Shown piece by piece: positions 25,615 to 32,819 of a stretch of DNA of 32,819 nucleotides. How positions within the stretch are numbered: the first letter of the stretch is position 1; the number at the start of each line of letters is the position of its first letter. The notes under the pieces were generated by a model. That model did not search any database, was not told the origin of the DNA, and saw only the letters and a list, made by a program, of their open reading frames with translations. The DNA lies in contig JAPYNQ010000023.1 in assembly GCA_028289815.1 (NCBI GenBank), forward strand, positions 1-32,819, read 5' to 3'. The position numbers were made by a program, and so were the translations under genes. This stretch comes from Gammaproteobacteria bacterium (GTDB lineage Bacteria; Pseudomonadota; Gammaproteobacteria; JAJDYQ01).

Positions 25615-26367
25615 ATGTGTAATAAGGTGGTCACGTCTGTGCTGTTAATGGTTTTAATGGGCGCGGCATCAGTGGTACAAGCCGCCGGTGAAGCGGATGG
25701 TGTGCTGCAGTGGGAGCAAAAAACAGCATTATCCCTACCGGTTTCAGGAGTCATCAAGGCAATAAACGTCACTCCTGGACAAAGAGTTGCAAAAGGTGAT
25801 GTGCTTTTGTCGCTTGACAGGCGGTCCTTTCAGTATCGTTTGGAATCCGCGCAAGCCCGCATGGAAGAGTATGCTCCCGGTCGAGATGAAGCCCATGATG
25901 AGCTGCAACGTGCCGAGGAGCTATATGAGCGAACGGTTTTGTCGCAGGTAGAGCTGGATCAGGCGCAAAATGATTTTGCTGCGAAAGATGCCCGTTATCT
26001 GGCAGCTAGTGCCGATGTTGGTCAGGCAAAGCTGGATCTTGAGCACACTGAACTCAAGGCGCCTTTTGAGCTCATCGTTCTGAAAAATCATGTCGTTGTC
26101 GGGCAAACGGTTGTCAATCGTTTACAGGCTACCCCTCTGATTACCGTGGCAAACGGACAGCTGGTTGCTGTCATGCGATTATCCCCGGAGAAAATCATGG
26201 GTCTCAATATCAGTGGTGACGCAAATGTCACTACTGCAGGCCAGACGTACCCCGGGAAAGTGAGGGTTATCGACTACGATCCGGGGGCCGGTTTAGCAGA
26301 AGTCACCATTGCGATTGACGCCCGCCCGCCCGCAACCGTTGGCCAGCTCGCGCGTATTACATGGTAA
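25615..26367 (+). CDS. Short HlyD/RND-type periplasmic adaptor
   Basis: This 250-residue protein has a signal peptide (about 1-25, VVQAAGEA), an N-terminal biotinyl-lipoyl half (LPVSGVIKAINVTPGQRVAKGDVLLSLD), a helical hairpin of moderate length (about 60-140), the second lipoyl half (TELKAPFELIVLKNHVVVGQ) and a beta-barrel domain. The membrane-proximal domain usual in full-length RND adaptors (350-400 aa) is much reduced. An excellent AAAGGAGA ribosome site lies 10 bp after the TolC stop. Its end overlaps the acyP start by seven bases. Confidence 0.88.
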   Translation: MCNKVVTSVLLMVLMGAASVVQAAGEADGVLQWEQKTALSLPVSGVIKAINVTPGQRVAKGDVLLSLDRRSFQYRLESAQARMEEYAPGRDEAHDELQRAEELYERTVLSQVELDQAQNDFAAKDARYLAASADVGQAKLDLEHTELKAPFELIVLKNHVVVGQTVVNRLQATPLITVANGQLVAVMRLSPEKIMGLNISGDANVTTAGQTYPGKVRVIDYDPGAGLAEVTIAIDARPPATVGQLARITW

Positions 26368-26636
26368 TTATTGCAAAGCGATGCGTCATTTTCGGTCATG
26401 TGCAGGGAGTCTCTTACCGAGCCTCGACTTGCCAGAAGGCCCGCGAAATCGGTATTAGTGGCTGGGTCAGAAATCTGTCCGACGGTACGGTCGAGTGTCT
26501 GGTGCAAGGCAGTAAAGACCAAGTGACAGAAATGACACACTGGCTCCGGCAGGGGCCGGTACCGTCTAATGTAACCGATGTTCAATGTTATGATGAAGAG
26601 CCCGCTGATTTAGACAGCTTCAGAGTAACTCGATAA
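26361..26636 (+). CDS. acyP: Acylphosphatase
   Basis: This 91-residue cytosolic enzyme hydrolyses carboxyl-phosphate bonds such as acetyl or carbamoyl phosphate. The active-site loop GHVQGVSYR holds Arg20, which binds the phosphate, and Asn38 in WVRNLSDGTVE positions the water. Length and motif order are standard. Its ATG lies inside the adaptor gene (seven-base overlap) and the ATPase gene starts one base after its stop, so it is embedded in the run. Why a metabolic enzyme sits between an adaptor and a secretion ATPase is unclear. Confidence 0.94.
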   Translation: MVIIAKRCVIFGHVQGVSYRASTCQKAREIGISGWVRNLSDGTVECLVQGSKDQVTEMTHWLRQGPVPSNVTDVQCYDEEPADLDSFRVTR

Positions 26637-26637
26637 T

Positions 26638-28419
26638 ATGGCTAGGTTTGGACTGACGCTGGAAAACAGGGAAGACCGGCAACTGGAACTTCCTGATCTC
26701 TTGGCTGCAATGCAGGCTGACGGACTCATCTCGCGGGACCAACAACAGCAGCTTAACAGCAGCGTTCGTCCCAAAGACCTAGAATCAACCCATCCGGTTA
26801 CCATTATAGCCGCCCAGGCTTGGCAAAATGCCCGGGATGGCAGCCTTCTGCATGAGGAGGCCATTTCGCGCTGGTTGGCGCAGACTTTGGGCCTGGAGTA
26901 TCTGCGTATTGATCCGTTGAAAACTGATGTGCGGTTAGTGACTTCGCTGGCCTCATACGCCTATGTATCGAAGCGCTCTATTTTACCGGTTGCCGTTGAC
27001 GGGAGTCTCGCTACATTTGCGACATCACAGCCGCTGCAACAGACATGGCAATCCGACCTTTCAGGCATGCTCGGAAAAGAAATACGCGTTGTTATTACAT
27101 CCCCTTCCGATCTTGATAAGTATTCACTGGAATTTTACGCCTTGGCGAAATCGGTCAACAAGGCAGGCAAGGATGCGGCTGTTAATGTTCCCGGTGTCAA
27201 TAATCTTGAACAGCTGGTACAACTCGGAAAATCCGGCAATCTGGATGCCGATGACCAACATATTGTGCATGTCGTGGATTGGTTAATGCAGTTTGCCTTT
27301 GACCAGCGTGCCAGCGATATTCATCTTGAGCCGCGACGAGACATGAGCTACGTGAGGTTCCGTATTGATGGCATGTTACACATGGTTTATGAGGTACCGA
27401 CAGCCATCATGACGGCGATTATCAGCCGAATTAAATCCTTGGGAGGAATGGATATTATTGATAGAAGGCATCCACAGGATGGGCGGGTAAAAACCCGCAC
27501 ACCAAAAGGTAATGAAGTTGAGCTTCGGTTATCTACTTTGCCGACGGCATTTGGCGAAAAAATGGTGATGAGGATTTTTGATCCTGATGTGTTGGTGAAG
27601 AATTTTTCCGAACTGGGTCTATCCGATGCCAACAAGAAAATATGGAGTGAAATGATAGAGCAGCCCAATGGCCTTATTCTTGTGACAGGGCCAACAGGTT
27701 CAGGCAAGACCACGACGCTTTATTCGACGCTCAAGCATATCGCCAAGCCTGAGGTCAATGTCTGCACTATAGAAGACCCGATTGAACTGCTTGAAACACA
27801 GTTTAATCAAATGCAGGTAAATTCGGCTATAGACCTGAATTTTTCAGATGGCGTCAAGGCATTGTTACGACAAGACCCTGACATCATCATGATTGGTGAG
27901 ATACGCGACCTTGAAACCGCCGAAATGGCGATACAGTCATCACTGACCGGCCATCTTGTACTCAGCACGCTGCATACCAATGACGCCGTATCGACCGTTT
28001 CCAGACTCATGGAAATCGGGCTGCCGGACTACCTGTTACGTGCGACCCTGCTGGGAGTGGTTGCGCAGAGACTATTGAGAACGCTTTGTCCGCACTGTTT
28101 GAGAGCCGGCTCAATAGATGAATTGAGCTGGCGACAGCTTATCCGGCCGATGAAAATGAAGTTACCGGATAAAATTAATCGGGCGCAAGGATGTCTGGAA
28201 TGTCGTAATACCGGCTATCTTGGCCGAGTTGGTATTTACGAGATGCTAAGAGCCACTCCAAAGGTCAAAGATATGATACGGGTCGCTGTGGAGCGCCAGG
28301 CACTGTTTGAAACTGCTGTCCGGGAAGGCATGATTCCGTTAAACGTGAGCGGTGCTATGAAAGTTGCAGCAGGAATCACCACGCCGGAAGAAGTGCTCAG
28401 AGTGGTGAGCATAGCCTGA
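26638..28419 (+). CDS. GspE/PilB-family secretion ATPase
   Basis: This 593-residue AAA+-like hexameric ATPase belongs to the type II secretion/type IV pilus family. An N-terminal T2SSE-like domain (about 60-170: LAQTLGLEYLRIDPL, YVSKRSILPVAVDG) leads to the catalytic core: RASDIHLEPRRD, Walker A GPTGSGKTT (351-359), the Asp box, Walker B DPDIIMIGEIRD, the His box TLHTNDA, and a four-Cys zinc module (CPHC, CLEC). The zinc module is typical of GspE and PilB and absent in PilT-type retraction ATPases. No PilC/GspF platform, pilin or secretin gene is adjacent. It begins one base after acyP and ends the run. It may power an assembly encoded elsewhere. Confidence 0.93.
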   Translation: MARFGLTLENREDRQLELPDLLAAMQADGLISRDQQQQLNSSVRPKDLESTHPVTIIAAQAWQNARDGSLLHEEAISRWLAQTLGLEYLRIDPLKTDVRLVTSLASYAYVSKRSILPVAVDGSLATFATSQPLQQTWQSDLSGMLGKEIRVVITSPSDLDKYSLEFYALAKSVNKAGKDAAVNVPGVNNLEQLVQLGKSGNLDADDQHIVHVVDWLMQFAFDQRASDIHLEPRRDMSYVRFRIDGMLHMVYEVPTAIMTAIISRIKSLGGMDIIDRRHPQDGRVKTRTPKGNEVELRLSTLPTAFGEKMVMRIFDPDVLVKNFSELGLSDANKKIWSEMIEQPNGLILVTGPTGSGKTTTLYSTLKHIAKPEVNVCTIEDPIELLETQFNQMQVNSAIDLNFSDGVKALLRQDPDIIMIGEIRDLETAEMAIQSSLTGHLVLSTLHTNDAVSTVSRLMEIGLPDYLLRATLLGVVAQRLLRTLCPHCLRAGSIDELSWRQLIRPMKMKLPDKINRAQGCLECRNTGYLGRVGIYEMLRATPKVKDMIRVAVERQALFETAVREGMIPLNVSGAMKVAAGITTPEEVLRVVSIA

Positions 28420-28475
28420 AGGTATAACAATCTCTTGTGCAGACAAAATATCCCTGAATTACAAAGAGCAGAAAA

Positions 28476-28685
28476 ATGGATAGTAGGCCCCGGTGGCAAT
28501 ATCGTTTTGACAACTACAAACGTGCGTTTATCCTGTTACGAGAAGCAATAGAATTAAAACACAATAGAGAAACATCAGTTCTGGAGCAAGAAGGTATTAT
28601 TCAGCAGAGAACAGCTCTGGAAAATATGAATTCAGGATATAAACAAACCCGTATCGGCTTTACTTCATGGATCCGAGTTGGTTGA
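28476..28685 (+). pseudogene. Truncated HI0074-type nucleotidyltransferase substrate-binding protein
   Basis: Residues 1-44 (RWQYRFDNYKRAFILLREAIELK, VLEQEGIIQ) match the N-terminal helix of the HI0074 family (NTase_sub_bind), partners of small MNT nucleotidyltransferases, now grouped with HEPN-MNT toxin-antitoxin pairs. After IIQ the expected RFEYTFELAWKTLKDYL segment and the rest of the roughly 135-residue family are gone, and the frame runs on through unrelated sequence to a stop at 28683-28685. No partner nucleotidyltransferase gene is present. The stub could still be translated (AGAGCAG ribosome site), but a functional protein is unlikely. Confidence 0.7.
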
Positions 28686-28750
28686 ACAGCACTTTGCCTT
28701 TTTGTTGTGGTTTATAGAAATGGCATAAAACTCGGGATATTGTCAGCCAG

Positions 28751-30466
28751 TCAAGCCTCGATCCTTGCCCGCAAAAATTCCGAAATTTCCTCCATAGGTA
28801 CAATCTCCGTTTTATCGATATTCCGTCTATCCTTATATTCAAGCGTACCGCTGTCCAGTAAGCGGTCGCTGATAATGATTCGATACGGAATACCTATGAG
28901 TTCCATATCGGCGAAGATGACGCCGGGCCTCGCCTTGCGATCATCATACAAAACGTCATAGCCGGCAGACTGTAACTCCTCGTATAGCCGGTCTGCTGCC
29001 TCCCTCAGTCTGACCGATTTATACATATTGACAGGGGTAAGGGCGACCTGAAAAGGAGCGATACCGGCGGGCCAGATGATGCCTCGGTCATCGTGATTCT
29101 GCTCAATGGCTGCGGCAACAACTCTTGATATGCCAATGCCATAACAGCCCATTGTCATGGTTATGACCTTACCGTTTTCATCCAATACCTCCGCCTTCAT
29201 TGCAGTGGCATACTTGTTGCCCAATTGAAAGATATGACCCACCTCAATGCCTCGGGCGACAGACAATGTGCCATGACCGTCCGGGCTGGGGTCTCCATCC
29301 ATGACACATCGAATATCCACCACCTCCGGTTCCGGCAGGTCACGCCCCCAGTTGACGCCGGTGAAATGATAATCGTCTTCATTCGCGCCGCAGACGAAGT
29401 CGGCCATCGCCGCGGCGCCAGGGTCTGCCAATACTCGGACTCTCAACCCCACCGGTCCGACAGAGCCGGCGGCGCAACCTGCTGCCTGCCGAATAGCCGC
29501 CTCGGATGCCATAGTCAGAGGGGCCGCGACCGCCCCTGTTTTGGTTGCCTTAATTGCATTGAGAGTGTGGTCGCCGCGCAGCACCAGAGCAACTACGGAA
29601 TTTTCTTCAGCACCGTTGACCAGCAATGTTTTGAGGCACCTTGAAGCGTCAATATTCAGATGTTGACTCACCTCTCCAATACTGTGCTTCTCGGGTGTGG
29701 CAACCTTCTGCATTTTTCTGCTTGCCTCTGCCCGCACCAGTCCCGTTTCCGTGACCCCAACCATCTCGACATTGGCGGCATAATCCGACTCACTGGAAAA
29801 CGCGATGGCATCCTCACCGTATTCGGCCAGTACATGAAACTCATGAGACAGATTGCCGCCGATATTGCCGCTATCCGCAGCGACCGCGCAAAACTCCAGC
29901 CCGGTGCGCTCGAATATGCGGACATAGGTATCAAACATATTTTGATAGGTTTTGCCGAGGCAGTCCTCGGATACATGGAAAGAATAGGCATCTTTCATCA
30001 GAAATTCCCGTGCCCGCATGATGCCGAAGCGGGGGCGGATCTCATCTCGGAATTTTGTCTGTATCTGGTAATAATTCACCGGCAACTGCTTGTAACTGCG
30101 AATCTCGCGCCGGGCCAGATCGGTGATGACTTCCTCATGGGTGGGACCAAAACAAAACTCCCGTTCATGTCGATCAGCGAACCGCAGCAACTCTGCTCCA
30201 TACTGCTCCCAACGCCCGGATTCCTGCCACAATTCGGCTGGCTGCACAGCCGGCATCAACAGCTCAATGGCACCGGCGCTGTTCATCTCCTCCCGGACGA
30301 TGTTCTCCACCTTACGCAAGGTCCTCAATCCCAGTGGCATCCAGGCATAAATACCGGTGGCAATACGCCGGATCATACCGGCACGCACCATTAACCGATG
30401 GCTGACAACCTCCGCATCTGCGGGAGCTTCCTTCAAGGTATGGATGGAGAACTGACTCGTACGCAC
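28751..30466 (-). CDS. proS: Prolyl-tRNA synthetase
   Basis: This 571-residue class II synthetase charges tRNA-Pro. It is the long bacterial type with the INS editing domain (about residues 240-385, with [16 protein letters not shown]) that clears Ala-tRNA-Pro, inserted between motif 2 ([38 protein letters not shown]) and motif 3 ([17 protein letters not shown]). Length equals E. coli ProS (572 aa). The start is a GTG at 30466, because MRTSQF aligns with the conserved N-terminus and an AGGAAG ribosome site lies just ahead. Transcribed alone. Confidence 0.96.
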   Translation of the reverse strand: MRTSQFSIHTLKEAPADAEVVSHRLMVRAGMIRRIATGIYAWMPLGLRTLRKVENIVREEMNSAGAIELLMPAVQPAELWQESGRWEQYGAELLRFADRHEREFCFGPTHEEVITDLARREIRSYKQLPVNYYQIQTKFRDEIRPRFGIMRAREFLMKDAYSFHVSEDCLGKTYQNMFDTYVRIFERTGLEFCAVAADSGNIGGNLSHEFHVLAEYGEDAIAFSSESDYAANVEMVGVTETGLVRAEASRKMQKVATPEKHSIGEVSQHLNIDASRCLKTLLVNGAEENSVVALVLRGDHTLNAIKATKTGAVAAPLTMASEAAIRQAAGCAAGSVGPVGLRVRVLADPGAAAMADFVCGANEDDYHFTGVNWGRDLPEPEVVDIRCVMDGDPSPDGHGTLSVARGIEVGHIFQLGNKYATAMKAEVLDENGKVITMTMGCYGIGISRVVAAAIEQNHDDRGIIWPAGIAPFQVALTPVNMYKSVRLREAADRLYEELQSAGYDVLYDDRKARPGVIFADMELIGIPYRIIISDRLLDSGTLEYKDRRNIDKTEIVPMEEISEFLRARIEA

Positions 30467-30715
30467 CTGAGCTTCCTGAATGTTTGTGGGGAGGTCAGGA
30501 TTCTACCCCGGAAGGAGAGCAGATTCGAGTAATGGTGCGGACATGCCGGCCGTTTTCACGTATCTATTGCTAATCGACCAGCTCCGCTCCGGGACATAAT
30601 TCAACCGTAAAGTACTGGCTTCCGGTCGGTACCAGCCGGAACAGCTACCGGGTTATAGGACAAATGTCACTAAAGTATCGATGGCTTATATCTCTTTGTA
30701 ATCGGTATCCGCATA

Positions 30716-31834
30716 TCAGGAGTCCCGGGATTGATCCTGATAAACAACCCCCCGTACCAGAGAAATCAACTCATGCCGCCGATGTGTGCCGGTTTTTGCA
30801 TAGATACGCTTCAAATGAGAGCGTACCGTTTCATAAGAACTGAAAGTGGATTCGGCGAACTCTTTCAGGTCAAGCCCGGCAATCAGTGTACCCATGAGCT
30901 TGGTTTCGGCACGCGTCAGATGATAATGTCGGCTGAATATGGCGGCCATCTCGCTGTCCTTAAACCCCGGAGCCCGGATTAGCAGCAATGCCGCATAGCC
31001 GGTCTGGTAACGTGGCTGCCCGGTTATCGGCATCAGACTCAGCAACCGGCGGGCACTGGCCCTGCCATCGACCGAACCTGCATAATGACAGGGACTTCCC
31101 GTTTGTGGCGAGTTGTATACCCGAGCGCTGCCGATAATGCACCCTGCAGCCAGTCCTGCGCCGCCTTATCCGGCAGTATCAGCTGCCCGTCATGTTTATC
31201 CACGCGCAGGGCAGGAAACATCGTTTCGGCGCTGCCGTTGGCATACATGACGCGCGCCCCTAGATATTGAAGAATATCACGCCGTCAGCGAGAAATTCGG
31301 CAAACTGCTCGTTGACCTGTGCAGCCATATTGCTCAGCCTGTAGCGGAAGGCAAGGCACGTTGCAGGTGCGGCAGCAATTGCTGCAAGGTGCGCATATTT
31401 TCAGCTAGGCATTTCTCTGCCACCGTGAAAACCAATGGCACTCATCTGCCCATCACGATCAACAATTTTGGCCATCAGGCCGCAGGCAATATCATTTTGC
31501 CGAGAAAATCATACAGCGCATAGTGCTTCATGGCCTTGACCGACAAAAACCGACGATCATGAAACACCTCACCGGCAGGCAGTGCCGGAAGCATCATGTC
31601 AAAGCGCGGGTTATCGCTGTGATAGTGAGTAAAATACTCCTCCCAGAGCTCGGCGCTGCCGCCTGTAAGGTTGCGATGTATGATCTGTCCGTCCTTGAAC
31701 AAATGCAGGTTGGCCACCCCGGCAGCGAAAAGGTCGCTGAGCGATTCCTGCAACGGCTGCCACTCCGCCGGCTCCAAGGCGGCGGTATAGATACGCTCGA
31801 TCAGCTCCTCCAGCGGTGTCGTAGTCTTTTTCAT
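30716..31834 (-). pseudogene. LuxR-family transcription regulator, frameshifted
   Basis: The parts form one gene of about 370 codons read right to left. N-terminal part: LEELIERIYTAALEPAEW to KMILPAA (31834-31475, then TGA). It continues in another frame with CGLMAKIVDRDGQM...GFHGGREMPS, shifts again at ENMRTLQQLLPHLQRAL, again at YRLSNMAAQVNEQFAEFLADGVIFFN, and again at MYANGSAETMFPALRVD...AGPVPAGC. It ends with an intact LuxR-type DNA-binding domain (LTRAETKLMGTLIAGLDLKEFAES, YETVRSHLKRIYAKTGTHRRHELI) stopping at 30716. At least four frame changes are needed, so no full-length protein can be made. The C-terminal HTH alone could be made as a 109-residue fragment. Divergent from the lipoprotein relic. 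Confidence 0.88.
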
Positions 31835-31952
31835 TGTGTCTCGTGTCAGGGATAATCAGCGGCAAAGCCAACTATCCCGGCATGTTGTCTTATAGAATAC
31901 GTTAAGCAAATTTGATACTGAAAGATATTTTAAGCTCGAACACCCCAGTGAA

Positions 31953-31974
31953 AAATCACCTATTTGGGTGATTT
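31953..31974. repeat. Inverted repeat in the luxR-lipoprotein gap
   Basis: AAATCACC (31953-31960) and GGTGATTT (31967-31974) form a perfect 8-bp inverted repeat around a 6-nt centre. It lies between the divergent starts of the broken LuxR-type regulator and the lipoprotein gene, 70 bp before the latter. The spacing and symmetry suit a dimeric regulator such as the LuxR protein itself. A terminator role is less likely because no T run follows. Confidence 0.5.
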
Positions 31975-32043
31975 ACCATGTTGCCGGGTGCGCCTAGACT
32001 ACGACCAAAGTCAGAGTTATCCGTCATGGTTAAGGAACACCCT

Positions 32044-32694
32044 ATGAGATTGAGCGCCGTAGTATCAACCTTTATGATTATTGCCGTCTGCGGAGGCTGT
32101 CTGGCGACGAAACCTGATGAAGAAGAGTACGCTGAAGATAGCTCTTCAGGGGAGTCAGACCTGCTATCAACCATTGCTGATGCAGCTTTATTGGAGGGTG
32201 CGGCCCTACTAGGCTATGAAGCGGCCAAAGCAGGCGTCAACCCGTCGTCAATACTGCCCCATCCGGTTATAGCTATAACGACACGCCGCAAATACCCTCA
32301 CCCAACTATAACCGCACACCGAATCAACCGGTAGCCAAAAGCAATACGCAAAGCCCATATGGTCGCATACCTATGAGAGATGCGAAAGATTGTGTCAACT
32401 TCGATTGATTTAAAGCGAATTAAGAATACCTGTTCTTACAAAATATCTGTTTGGTATTGTGACAATATAGGTGAAAAGCGTTCTTGTAATAGAAATAATA
32501 GATACTTCGGCTATCTGGCTAATATATCTCCTTACAGCGAGCACAGGACTCTCGGATCCTACGAGTATGACTCTAATTGAGGGAAAGATGCTATTAAGTT
32601 TGATTACTATGCTTGCAAATCCCCTCATAGTATTGTCGGTAATAAATCTGGCAGTACCAAGTTTGGCTGTAGAGGGTATAGAGAAGATCACTAG
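32044..32694 (+). pseudogene. Small Cys-rich lipoprotein gene broken by frameshifts
   Basis: The gene starts with a signal peptide and lipobox-like VCGGC (Cys19) after an AAGGA ribosome site. An acidic region and a small Ala/Gly hydrophobic patch follow (LLSTIADAALLEGAALLGYEAAKAG). Coding character then jumps frame near 32249 (lost base) to GYSYNDTPQIPSPNYN...PYGRIPMRDAKDCVNFD, stopping at 32406-32408. It jumps again to KNTCSYKISVWYCDN, SCNRNNRYFG, ISPYSE, and passes a TGA at 32578-32580 before KDAIKFDYYACKSPH and a final stop at 32692-32694. The spaced Cys pattern resembles small secreted domains of unknown function. Two frameshifts and one stop argue for decay; sequencing error at the first site is possible. 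Confidence 0.7.
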
Positions 32695-32819
32695 CCGTTG
32701 CTAATTTTCGGGCATATTTAACATAAATTATTGATTTTAATCGTAAAATAATGTGTAAAAAGGTGGCACGCTTTCAGTTTTTTTGTCAGCTGGAACCTTG
32801 TTCAGCCGATGTTGTAAGC

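Noticed and set aside
29660-30394. 244-codon plus-strand frame
   Set aside because: Antisense to conserved proS; no ribosome site and no known family.
32410-32704. Two overlapping small frames (minus 93 codons, plus 77 codons, hydrophobic)
   Set aside because: The third frame here carries the Cys-spaced continuation of the lipoprotein, which explains the coding signal better.

Overview
The window reads as a chromosomal segment of a gammaproteobacterium. Core genes of that type (priA, dtd, rppH with its HAD neighbour, proS, an IbaG-like bolA gene, wrbA, acyP, an mscS-like channel) are intact and diverged in sequence. I see no rRNA, tRNA, CRISPR array, intact transposase or phage module. At least four gene relics lie beside healthy housekeeping genes, which suggests a lineage losing genes, possibly host-associated; that lifestyle is inference only.

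Left part (1-10.7 kb): the 3' part of a large surface protein (five Calx-beta-like repeats plus an autotransporter barrel) ends in a strong hairpin. A decayed AAA-ATPase gene follows, then an MscS-type channel, dtd and priA. Upstream of priA sits a compact cluster of DnaA-box sequences, including a perfect inverted pair, next to about 680 bp of AT-rich gene-free DNA. An ibaG-like gene, an unrecognised 250-aa gene and a small conserved-domain protein with a CRP/FNR-like operator come next.

Middle (10.8-21.7 kb): a divergent pair matching senB and senA of selenoneine biosynthesis; the third gene, senC, is not in the window. Then a rhodanese, rppH, an HAD phosphatase, and a tightly packed minus-strand run of five genes (DUF6580 membrane protein, Sel1-repeat protein, PreP-like M16 protease, CnoX-like thioredoxin-TPR protein, Hpt protein) that looks like one operon. 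A DsrE-family exported protein with a palindromic promoter follows.

Right part (21.7-28.4 kb): wrbA, then a plus-strand run: DUF1223 thioredoxin-like protein, TlpA-like thioredoxin, a second exported CxxC thioredoxin, a TolC-like outer-membrane protein, a short HlyD-like adaptor, acylphosphatase and a GspE/PilB-type ATPase. From tlpA onward most genes overlap or nearly touch. It combines periplasmic thiol-redox proteins, an envelope-spanning export pair and a secretion ATPase, with no inner-membrane transporter or pilus platform protein in sight. This is the most unusual gene combination in the window.

Right end (28.4-32.8 kb): a truncated HI0074-type gene, proS, a LuxR-type regulator broken by several frameshifts, a perfect inverted repeat in the divergent gap, and a lipoprotein gene broken by two frameshifts and a stop.
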